From the NCBI GenBank assembly GCA_003118195.1, contig BEXV01000026.1, positions 501,522-517,961 of the forward strand: a DNA stretch of 16,440 nucleotides, in the 5' to 3' direction. Positions 1-7,270 of the stretch are shown piece after piece. This DNA comes from Hemicentrotus pulcherrimus (Eukaryota; Echinodermata; Echinoidea; Camarodonta; Strongylocentrotidae). Below the pieces are notes generated by a model. The model was given only the letters and a program-made list of their open reading frames with translations. It was not told where the DNA came from and ran no database searches. Within the stretch, counting starts at the first letter, position 1, and the number at the start of each line of letters is the position of its first letter. Made by a program: the position numbers and the translations under genes.

Positions 1-23
1 CCCCCCCCCCCCCCCCCCCCCCC
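1..23. repeat. Poly(C) tract at window start
   Basis: An uninterrupted run of 23 C forms the first bases of the window. It mirrors the G15 run at the other end, so it probably marks where an assembly or read stopped. Confidence 0.95.
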
Positions 24-1139
24 TCTACCTGCACTACTGAAGCTTTTTGGAATGATATCCGTACATTCAGTCCAAAGTTTTTCTATAAAATAACCCACGG
101 TCACATGAAAGGCATAATGCCAAGCTATGTTGTGAGGGAGAGGAAGTATGCAAGGAAGTCTGAAGTAATACAAATTTCATTAAAGGTAACGGATAATGTT
201 GGTAAAAGGTTATAGCGATCACATACAGTATAAGTTCCTAATCAATTTTTGACTTTTGGATACTTCTGTAAGGACTGCATTCAACCCCTTGAACTTTTGG
301 TGGGGAATGCATGCATCATTGCAAATTCACATGCTCTGTGTTCACAATTAATAGATAGGTAGAATTCATAAATCCCACAACAGCGAAATGGAAGATTTTT
401 ATAGCGATACATGTAGGTAAATAAAATATATTTGGGCAAGAATAATAATCGCAAATATATTGTCTTCAGCTCTTTAAGTTACATGTAGGTAATTGAAGAA
501 AGCTGACTGCTTCTTTTGTTCCTAGACAACTACAGAGGCACCACGTATAGAAACATTTTCATCAAATTATGACCGAAACCATTACCATGTACATGTACAT
601 GTACTAATCATAGATTGTCAATTCTAGCTAAAACCCAGGAAGTATTAAAGAAAGTAGGTCATATTTCAAAATATTTTACAGATCTACTGACTCAATTAAA
701 GGAGAAGGTGTGACAGAGATAGCCAACACATAAATATATAATTCTCTTTCTCTTTTTTACTAAAGGGCAGACAGCCAGGCAATGCTTGAATAAAGGAAAT
801 TGAATGAGGAAGTTTGGACCAGTACAGTTTGATTAATGGCAGATGCATACTGTACATTACACCTTCATATAATGCAAGCTGTGATGGGATTTTAACAATA
901 GCAGCTATAATCATATCAATCAATGCCATATCTTTTACAGGCACATACACACAATGATGTGATTTAAAAAAAGGGAGATCTCTTTTTAGTCTGTTCTATT
1001 TTTGACAGTCAGATTCATTTCAGCATGCATACGTTTTTATAGAAACAAAATAAATTGTCCCAAAGAAAGAAGTGCATTCTTGCTTTACTGTTTCTTAAAC
1101 CCTCTGGATCTCTACTCTCTCCTCATCTCTCTTATGATC
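24..1139. other. AT-rich non-coding stretch
   Basis: No convincing exon was found on either strand; the open frames here lack protein-like composition and good splice sites. The stretch contains TACATGTA at 408, 480, 590 and 596 (the last two overlap) and a 13-bp direct repeat, tacatgtaggtaa, at 408 and 480. Confidence 0.6.
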
Positions 1140-1179
1140 TGTCTCTCTTTATCTCACTTTCTTTTTCTCTGCCTCGATA

Positions 1180-1243
1180 CTCCCTTCCTCCCTCCCTTCC
1201 TCCCTCTCTCCCTCCCTCCCTCCTTCTTCCTCCCCTCTCTCTT

Positions 1244-1305
<62 letters not shown>

Positions 1306-1310
1306 CCTCC
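1180..1310. repeat. 131-nt homopyrimidine tract with (CT)20 core
   Basis: All bases are C or T. The tract moves from CCTT/CCCT blocks into an uninterrupted (CT)n core at 1261-1300 and back to CCCT blocks. Reading frames through it yield only Ser/Leu/Pro or Arg/Glu repeats and are not genes. Long mirror-like homopurine-homopyrimidine tracts can form triplex (H-DNA). Confidence 0.95.
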
Positions 1311-1605
1311 ATCCCTATCCTTGTATTTTTAGTTGCTGAAAGGAACAAATGAATCGTTTGAACATAAAGTAAAATTACTCCCTTTGAATCGTGAAATAAC
1401 ATATATGATGAACATGTTTTCAATTTACTCATCAAAGAGATACAGATCAAAATAAAATTGTCCATCCTAAAGACTGTCACTTAGGAAAAGACAAAAATAG
1501 AATACAAGAACATGTCTAACATCACAAACAGATCACACGCACACACACAGATTTCCACTTTCAATCAGAGATCTTGATAAACCGAAGAGGAAGGCAGTGA
1601 CCTAG

Positions 1606-2060
1606 TGTTCTGTCTACGCTACACTTCTCTTGCATCATCACCAAGGACCTTACATCACTCCCCACAACCAAGGATCACCGAAAGAATCCTCGAGAAGCCA
1701 ATTATCATCACTTCAATCAGCTTACGAGAGTCTAACGCACTCCCCTAACAGCCTCGGGGCATTAAATGATATCTATGACAATAGCCAAGCAGCGACCCAC
1801 AGTCCCCGGAGGTCAAAACCTCTGACTCTCAGTCATGAAAAATCATTTCGAAAAAAAGTTTGCAGGGATATCTTTGTTGTACTTTGCATGGAAAATTGAT
1901 AGCAGGTGATCCTGAAAATAACAAAGTCAAGAGCGATTTTGCAGTTGTGAGGGACCTTGTAGAAGCGATCTTGGAAGAAGTTTACCGAGTTGCGGCTAGG
2001 ATTAAAATGCATGACTGTGTGTCGATATTTTTTCCCGACATGTACCCAGTCGAATAGCAT
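1606..2060 (+). CDS. Candidate terminal exon or broken gene, unknown product, frame change at A7
   Basis: I do not recognise the family. The frame opens after a TAG at 1603 and runs to 1857 encoding a Ser/Pro/His-rich, probably disordered segment (for example SPKESSRSQLSS and THSPRRSKPLTLSHEKSF). That frame stops at about 1897-1899, but the -1 frame is open from 1839 to a TAG at 2058-2060. It encodes a more ordered segment (GKLIAGDPENNKV, then an amphipathic helix at 1935-2003, ending FFPDMYPVE). The switch can only be made around the in-frame A AAA AAA at 1851-1857. The block is visibly richer in GC than its flanks. The frame change could be a sequencing or assembly indel, a pseudogene lesion, or programmed -1 slippage. 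I saw no plausible intron between the halves. An acceptor-like CAG at 1903-1905 allows the second half to be a separate exon, but joining it to the first half across that gap hits a stop. An AATAAA at 2263-2268 supports this as a 3' end. Confidence 0.4.
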
Positions 2061-2262
2061 GCCGGAGTCAAGTTTAGCAGGGGTTAATGGAAACTGTGTG
2101 TTATATCAAAATTAAATTCTATCTAACAGGGTAAGAAGAGTTTCAGAATGAAATGTCTCATTTCTATTTGAAAAGAAGCTTCTACATGAAAGGCATTTTT
2201 CAGCTCAATTTAATGGTAGCATATTACGCAGGATGTTCATTCATAAGGGGAATGTCAAACTA

Positions 2263-2268
2263 AATAAA
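2263..2268 (+). promoter_or_regulatory. Candidate poly(A) signal AATAAA
   Basis: A canonical AATAAA lies about 203 bases after the stop of the 1606-2060 candidate, a normal 3' UTR distance. In AT-rich DNA this hexamer is also frequent by chance. Confidence 0.4.
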
Positions 2269-2797
2269 AAAAGATCTTATCTATCTAGGCCAAATCATTC
2301 ATCTCTTCATATTTGTACATCAGGGAGTTGGAGGAAGACGGCTAAGTTCTGAGCTAACGGAATGGCTCGTGATCATTCATATAGAGGAGGAAATAAAAGA
2401 GAATCATAAACCACATCACCATCAATTTCTTTTCTTCAAATGTCTACATGCACTACTGCATGAGTGTACACCAAAAGGATAGCCATTCAAAGCTCATTTT
2501 AGAAGGATTTGCTTCATTTCATGAACCAAGAGATCTTCTCAATAAGCTGGTGGTTCCGAGGGGTGCCTAGTAACTACAAAACTGTCTGACAGTGTTTTAG
2601 GGTGTCTTTTGCCTTGAAAATTTGCTTAAAGCTAGCACACATAAAGCACCTTTTACAGCACCCTTTACAGGAGGATCTCTGACAAGCAATAACAAACCAA
2701 TTGAAATGAAACAAAGGGGGATCCAGGGTTTCTAGCACCCCTGGCTCCCGTGGATCATGTAAGAAATATGTTACCGGTACTCATTACTTACAAGATT
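2269..2797. other. Non-coding stretch with weak open frame and a hairpin
   Basis: A plus-strand frame is open at 2264-2482 after an acceptor-like CAG at 2321-2323, but it lacks a donor and is only weakly protein-like. Around 2720-2756 there is an inverted repeat (ccaggg...ccctgg, with outer gatcc...ggatc). A TACCGGTA occurs at 2772-2779. Confidence 0.4.
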
Positions 2798-2821
2798 CCC
2801 CCCCCCCCGCCCCCCCCCCCC
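2798..2821. repeat. C11-G-C12 homopolymer
   Basis: Two C runs are separated by a single G. It lies about 80 bases beyond the splice donor of the EEP exon, so on the minus strand it is a G-rich tract near the start of intron 1. Confidence 0.95.
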
Positions 2822-2896
2822 TCAAAAAAATAATGTTTATATACTATATACACAAATTAAAAGAGAAGTCTTTGAAATTGACTTGCTGGAAATTTG

Positions 2897-2902
2897 TCTT
2901 AC
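2897..2902 (-). other. 5' splice donor of the EEP first exon
   Basis: On the minus strand the exon ends ...GAAATG|GTAAGA, a near-consensus match to U1 snRNA. It breaks the reading frame in phase 0. Confidence 0.75.
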
Positions 2903-3040
2903 CATTTCAGCAATGTGGTGCTTGCGGACATCCCAGTTGAACATGACGTTCCAGATGTTGTACGTTCCCACAGTGATGGAGACGGAGCCCGCCCCGCCCA
3001 TAACGCACACCAGGAGGAGTAAGAGCACCACCCTGGTCAT
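2903..3040 (-). CDS. First coding exon of a secreted EEP-fold (endonuclease/exonuclease/phosphatase) family protein, partial
   Basis: The exon encodes 46 residues on the minus strand. Residues 1-19 form a classic signal peptide: MTR, a Leu/Val core, then GGAGS, with likely cleavage after AGS (A at -3, S at -1). Residues 22-31 (ITVGTYNIWN) match the first beta strand of the EEP superfamily (DNase I, APE1, sphingomyelinase and inositol 5-phosphatase relatives), where the Asn of the YN motif binds the catalytic Mg2+. W36, R39 and IAEM at 43-46 continue the usual following helix. The coding sequence then meets ATG|GTAAGA, a strong donor in phase 0, and the frame soon ends beyond it. The Met at 3040 is preferred because it has A at -3 and starts the signal peptide; a Met at 3103 would add 21 residues in a poorer context. 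The rest of the fold, including the catalytic Glu, Asp and His, would lie on exons further left, which I could not find in this window. The fold assignment is family knowledge; the substrate is unknown. Confidence 0.72.
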
Positions 3041-3129
3041 TGTGTGAGATGACTTTAGGAGTCTTGGTGTCAAGCAACCGAGTGCCCCCATTCTTATATC
3101 CATTGAAGGGATGGATGGAGTGATGAGGG

Positions 3130-3142
3130 GTTGCTAGGTAAC
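3130..3142 (-). promoter_or_regulatory. RFX X-box, perfect consensus match
   Basis: The minus strand reads GTTACC-T-AGCAAC, which fits the RFX consensus GTNRCC(N0-3)RGYAAC at every position. It lies about 90 bases upstream of the EEP ATG. X-boxes at this distance are typical of ciliary genes bound by DAF-19/RFX factors. The site sits within the near-palindrome 3129-3143. Confidence 0.65.
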
Positions 3143-3153
3143 CAGGATAATCT

Positions 3154-3225
3154 ATGACATCACAGTGCACTTCATCTTACTCCTATAGACTCATCGTCGT
3201 CGTATTCCTTTGTTTCCTGACGAAG
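3154..3225 (+). CDS. Speculative divergent first exon, small hydrophobic protein
   Basis: ATG at 3154 opens 24 codons encoding a polar start and then a hydrophobic segment (RLIVVVFLCFLTK). They end at ACGAAG|GTGAGA, a good donor in phase 0. A phase-0 acceptor at 3492-3494 would join it to a 33-codon frame (3495-3596) ending in TAA, with AATAAA at 3959. Against it, the ATG has T at -3, the acceptor has little pyrimidine tract, and the predicted protein is only 57 residues and unrecognised. If real, it would share a bidirectional promoter with the EEP gene. Confidence 0.15.
3155..3162. promoter_or_regulatory. CRE/AP-1-like octamer TGACATCA
   Basis: One base differs from the CRE TGACGTCA. It is 12 bp from the X-box. 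It also overlaps the ATG of a weak plus-strand exon candidate at 3154. Confidence 0.35.
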
Positions 3226-3494
3226 GTGAGAACCTGGTAACGATGCAAATATAATTCAATGAAATTATGAAATCATGCATTGTGTACAAGGAACATATTG
3301 TTAAAATGCAAATAGGAAAATCCATTTGCCTTAAAAGGGGGGTATTTATTGGTTTAGATTCTACTATCTGCATTTAATCAGTTTATAATTCAAACTAATA
3401 TCAAACAAGGATAGTATTCCTGATATATTTTATTCAGTCACAAGTTGAAGGAAATAATTATTTGAGAAATAAATTACCATTACATTTAAAACAG

Positions 3495-3596
3495 GTTATA
3501 TCTGAAACCTCAAGAGGGTGCTCTGCAGCAGCCTTGAGCTTTAAATTTGTCAGCTCTTTACTTGTACCATCTCAATACTTTAAATTTTGTTTTTAA
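3495..3596 (+). CDS. Speculative second exon of the 3154 candidate
   Basis: The frame follows aaaacag| in phase 0 with 33 codons (start VISETSRGCSAAALSF, end QYFKFCF) and a TAA. No domain is recognised. The Phe- and Ser-rich tail is what T-rich non-coding DNA would also give, so this may equally be part of an old retrotransposon 3' end. Confidence 0.13.
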   Translation, partial: VISETSRGCSAAALSFKFVSSLLVPSQYFKFCF

Positions 3597-3990
3597 TAAT
3601 ATTTTTTAGCTGACATATACCCCTCTTTCACTGTTGATGTTTTAAAACCCATTCTCATGCATTTTAATTTTCTTTTAATGGACTCTCGGTCTGTGCCTGA
3701 TTTAGTTAATGCACAGCTCGAGAGCCCTCTTTTGATGTACCGGTAATTGTAATGATGTATTGTTGTTATTGTTTATATGTCCTTTTTGCAATATTTAGTG
3801 ATAATAGTTAAGTTATTTGATATTTTAACTTTTGTAACTTTTGTATTTCTTCATTTCAACTATTTTATGATGTATATTTGATTTTAATTTTATTTTGTAC
3901 CCAAGACAATTGTCAGTCTTTGGACTGTTTGCTCTTAGTTTTTTGATGTTTTGATTTTAATAAAATCCTATATACATGTACAGTATATAT
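3597..3990 (+). other. T-rich 3' UTR-like block with hairpin and AATAAA
   Basis: A T-rich block ends with AATAAA at 3959-3964, then TATATACATGTA. It contains a hairpin at 3683-3724: CTCTCG and CTGTGC pair with GCACAG and CGAGAG around a 2x2 internal loop and a 14-nt loop. TACCGGTA occurs at 3738-3745. It resembles the 3' UTR of a gene or non-LTR element, but no coding part can be assigned. Confidence 0.3.
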
Positions 3991-4729
3991 ACATTCCCTA
4001 TAAAAGTCATGTTTTAGAAATATTGCACACACAGCCATTGAATATATCAATTCTGAATGAAACAAAATGTACTAGTCTTGGACCCATGAACACATAATGA
4101 ATATTCAATTGGCAAAATGGGTTTATACACCTTATTAACGAATAATCCAACACTAACCCTTCATCTGTCAACCAATAGTATAAAGACAACTGTAATCAAA
4201 ATATCATACATGCACACATAAGATAATCCTTGACATTTTGAAAACATTTATAAATTTCAATTCAATTTTCCTTCAAATCATTTCATTTGAGTCTGATCAA
4301 GTAGACTACTCTACATAAGATATCTCTCAGTTGTGGTGATATTAATGCTGACCTAGAATTTGATTGTCACAGCAGGTAACCATATTTATTTCATGTCTAC
4401 AAATCACCCAATATGTCACACTATCTCTGTAATTCAGAAAATATGGCAGCATGCCTATCCTTCTGTCATCTCAAAACATTTTCAAGGTTTTGAGATCATG
4501 AAATTGAACTACCAGTAATGAATTTAGACTAAAGGCATATATACATATCATTCACTATTTTATGGTATTTTACTTCTGTTTTCTGCTCAATAAAGCAGAT
4601 GTTGTAATAGAGTGGAAATAGTGCAAACTTTGTGTAGAAAACCAGGATAATAATAATAGTTATATATATGTAAAGCCCTTAAAAATAGAATAGTAAGTGC
4701 TATACAAATGAAGTCATATCTGTATAACT
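3991..4729. other. AT-rich non-coding stretch
   Basis: No exon with usable splice sites was seen. The last 70 bases (gtaagtgctatacaaatg and neighbours) resemble the 'taaagcgctatacaaatg' tails common beside microsatellites in animal interspersed repeats. This resemblance is from general familiarity only. Confidence 0.4.
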
Positions 4730-4836
<107 letters not shown>

Positions 4837-4884
4837 GAAAAATAATAACCAAATCTTTCTCTTTGCCATGAGCTTATTACAAAA

Positions 4885-5055
4885 TCAGACCAATCTGACC
4901 TTTCCCTGCATCCAACATGTATTCATGAGGATAAGCATAGATGGATACTTCGCATCAAGCAATCTAAACACATCAACAATCAAATGAAAAACATCAGCAA
5001 GGCCGTCTTCAATGCATCCCGAATGATAGCTATCATTTTTCAAGGACAGTCCATC
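4885..5055 (-). CDS. Coding-like fragment, unknown, abutting a transposon
   Basis: On the minus strand an open frame of about 56 codons runs from the edge of the foldback element to a TGA at 4885-4887. It has protein-like composition (SYHSGCIEDGLADVFHLIVD, then VFRLLDAKYPSMLILMNTCW). The first residues of the longer open frame (from 5094) lie inside the transposon end and are not part of it. A donor-like AAAG|GTCAGA lies near the 3' end; no good acceptor remains at the 5' side, where the transposon begins. It may be an old exon or pseudogene truncated by the insertion, or a chance open frame. No family is recognised. Confidence 0.22.
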   Translation of the reverse strand, partial: DGLSLKNDSYHSGCIEDGLADVFHLIVDVFRLLDAKYPSMLILMNTCWMQGKVRLV

Positions 5056-5064
5056 CTCTCCTAA

Positions 5065-5734
5065 TAGGCCTGTCCTCACTATCTTGAGAGCCAAATATCC
5101 AGCTAATTTGCGTCTTCGTCAGACCGAACTAGCAGTTAGCCGGATATTTGGTCAGGAATGGTCATCCCAAGATATCTTGGGGATAGTTTGCCAAATATCC
5201 CACTATTTGGCAAAAAATCCAGTTAGGCTACTTAAAACAATATACATGTTTAGCATCCCCGCCCGCTTCCTTTTTAATTTTAAGGGCCGCCTTCTATCAT
5301 TTTTAATTTTTTGTTTTGTTTTAAAGAAAAAAAACATGAAAAACACTTCTAAAAATGGATCTATTTCTGATTTAAAAAAAAAAAAAAAAATGTCGGCGGC
5401 CAAATAGCCCGACTGTCAGGGAAAATGTACCAAGCGGCCATTTTGACAGCCATTTTAAAAAGGGCCTCCTCCTTCCTATTTTTCAGAAAAACAGGACGCT
5501 AAACATGTTTTTATATTATTTGGCCTTATTTGTCCGGTGCGGCTTCACAAGACCAAAGACTTGCACTATGCGCTAACGCTGAGCAAAATATCTCAAGCTA
5601 ATTTCTCAAGGTCGAGTTTCAAGTTTCGAGGTCGTATCTCGAGCTGATGAAGAGGTGATTTTTAACTTCGAGATTATTTCCCAAACAAAACTAGCGGGAA
5701 ATTTGGCAATCTCGAGATGATGAAGACGCGCCTA
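5065..5734 (-). mobile_element. Foldback/MITE element copy 1 (TAGGCC ends), interrupted by a nested MITE
   Basis: It begins TAGGCCTGTCCTCA and ends in the inverted GACGCGCCTA. Without the 303 bases of nested insertion it is about 367 bp. It is close to the reverse complement of the neighbouring copy at 5744-6115, sharing the terminal block, the CAAATATCC motifs, the 16-bp palindrome CCCAAGATATCTTGGG (5166-5181) and an AACGCTGAGCAA segment. Compared with copy 2 it lacks about 33 bases near its left end. It has no coding capacity. Long inverted ends and an apparent 9-bp target duplication next door suggest a non-autonomous Mutator-like element, but the superfamily is inference. Confidence 0.75.
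5223..5528. mobile_element. Nested PIF/Harbinger-like MITE with TTA target duplication
   Basis: The 300-bp element at 5226-5525 is flanked by TTA on both sides (5223-5225, 5526-5528). Its ends start GGC and share ACATGTTTAGC(A/G)TCC in inverted orientation about 20 bases in. TWA target duplications with GGC/GGG ends are characteristic of PIF/Harbinger. The paired copy at 5744-6115 has the corresponding uninterrupted sequence (CCGCTATTTGTCTGG on the minus strand, near 5917-5931). This confirms the insertion points. The element holds an A17 run (5374-5390) and no transposase. Confidence 0.75.
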
Positions 5735-5743
5735 TTGAGTACA
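5735..5743 (+). repeat. TTGAGTACA direct repeat, left copy (target duplication)
   Basis: An identical 9-mer recurs at 6116-6124 directly after copy 2. With one or two matching bases on each side the repeat can be read as up to 11 bp, so the exact duplication length is uncertain. Confidence 0.65.
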
Positions 5744-6115
5744 TAGGCCTGTTTTCATCAGCTCGAGATTGCCAAATATCCAGCTAGTTCTGATTTGGGA
5801 AATAATCCTGAAGTTACCAATCGCGTCCTCAGCAGCTTAAGACTTGACCTCGTAACTTGAAAGTCAAGCTCAAGATATCTTGCTCAGCGTTCGCACATAG
5901 TGGTGGAGATCACCAGACAAATAGCGGGATATTTTGCCAAACAGTAGGATATTTTGCAAACTCGCCCAAGATATCTTGGGATGATTATCTCGACCAAATA
6001 TCCCACTATTTGCAACTTCAGACTGATGAAGACGCAAATTAGCTGGATAATTTGCGATCGAAATAGTTAAAATAGCTGGATATTTGGCAATCTCAAGCTG
6101 ATGAGGACAGGCCTA
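5744..6115 (+). mobile_element. Foldback/MITE element copy 2, intact
   Basis: The 372-bp element has inverted ends TAGGCCTGTTTTCATCAGCT and its counterpart, which match for about 43 bp with three differences. It carries the palindrome CCCAAGATATCTTGGG at 5965-5980. It lies in inverted orientation to copy 1 and contains the empty site for that copy's nested MITE. It is flanked on both sides by TTGAGTACA. The 61-codon open frame at 5857-6042 is within the element and is not a gene. Confidence 0.78.
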
Positions 6116-6124
6116 TTGAGTACA
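6116..6124 (+). repeat. TTGAGTACA direct repeat, right copy (target duplication)
   Basis: It matches 5735-5743 exactly. It is absent from the left edge of copy 1, which reads CTCTCCTAA. Confidence 0.65.
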
Positions 6125-7063
6125 TGATACCACAGACTGGTGCAGCTGAACAAAAAAAGCAGCAAATAAAGTCAAATAAATTACCACCTCTAGTTGGGCG
6201 ACAAATTGGCTGATGGGGAAAAAAATTCTATAGCAGGAATTTCTTCCCTTTTGATGCTTTGATTTCTAAAGCAAAAAGGGCGGCTCTCTGAATAGCTATT
6301 AAAGTGAAGTACTTTCAATGGAGATTGCAATTTGCAAAGTGTTTTTTGTTCATGAATATCTGGGCGTAATGGAGTTACAAAATAATCCTTTAACAAAAGG
6401 TAATGCTGACAAAGGAAGAGGTATACTGTGGCTTAAGGTATTCCTCTCTTTTAAAAAACGTATGTCATCATCTATACTTCTAGGTATGAGGTATCAACCG
6501 GAATATTTGATGTTTCATTAAACAAACAATTTTCCCCAGAATATCATGTCTACTCTGGTGTCTGGAAGGCGTGTCACGACTCTTTTGAAAACACATATCT
6601 TTATCAGAACAACTTTTGTAAGGAACCAACTGAAATAGTAACCAAATATTATATGCATATAAATCTGATTAGGAGCAAGAAATGTTTCAAATTCATTAAC
6701 GGGTAGAAACTAATGCCTTTCTGGTTCTCAGCACATAATGACAAAATGTTAGCTTTCCAAGACTAGAAAATACCATTTAATATGACTTATGAACATCTAA
6801 AAAAATATGAGTAAATAGTAATTATCCTTCTGTCATATAACTTCTTATTTATCTTCAAATTCTTAATTTTGTTTCATATTTCCAAGATTAATTTTTTGTC
6901 TCCTGTTTTGAATGAAGAGAATTTCTAAAAGTTGTTTGTCTATGGCTTCAGCTCATGACAAAGGAAAGCAACAATATTCATACAATGTACAACACTCAAA
7001 ATAGATCATTCCAGAAAAAAATGTATCTCACAAATTGATGATTGCATCCTTCAGTTCTGATCT
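6125..7063. other. AT-rich non-coding stretch with a partial repeat
   Basis: No supported exon. Bases 6711-6728 match one arm of the hairpin element at 10365-10382 in 17 of 18 positions, so a degenerate half copy of that family lies here. Confidence 0.45.
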
Positions 7064-7069
7064 TTTATT
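7064..7069 (-). promoter_or_regulatory. Candidate poly(A) signal AATAAA (minus strand)
   Basis: TTTATT on the plus strand reads AATAAA on the minus strand. It is about 200 bases beyond the last stop codon of the 7271-7500 candidate. Confidence 0.3.
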
Positions 7070-7270
7070 CCTAAAGCTATTCATAGCAATAATGAATGTA
7101 AATGACAAGTATGCTTTAATATTTCACAAACACAATAGGCAATGAACGACACATTTCCTTCAATAGTGCCAGACTATTCGCAAACTGCATGGCCTTTTGA
7201 AGAAATAGAAGTAATGGTGATACAAGGATTCTAAAGGGTATACTCACATGCTCACCACTAAGTTGCGCTG

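Noticed and set aside
1002..1480. Ser/Leu-rich and Arg/Glu-rich open frames on both strands
   Set aside because: They are translations of the CT microsatellite and have no conserved or splice context.
1833..2060. 75-codon minus-strand frame opposite the plus-strand candidate
   Set aside because: Its composition is less protein-like than the plus-strand reading (DPENNKVKSDFAVVRDL...), and it lacks splice sites.
2264..2482. Open plus-strand frame after an acceptor-like CAG at 2321 (GVGGRRLSSELTEW...)
   Set aside because: No donor, no start, a random-looking tail, and position after a poly(A) signal; probably a chance frame.
2907..3170. 87-codon minus-strand frame overlapping the EEP exon
   Set aside because: It is the shifted frame of the EEP exon; the other frame has the signal peptide, family motif and in-phase donor.
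5084..5407. 107-codon plus-strand open frame
   Set aside because: It runs through the foldback element, the nested MITE and an A17 run (Lys-rich end); not a gene.
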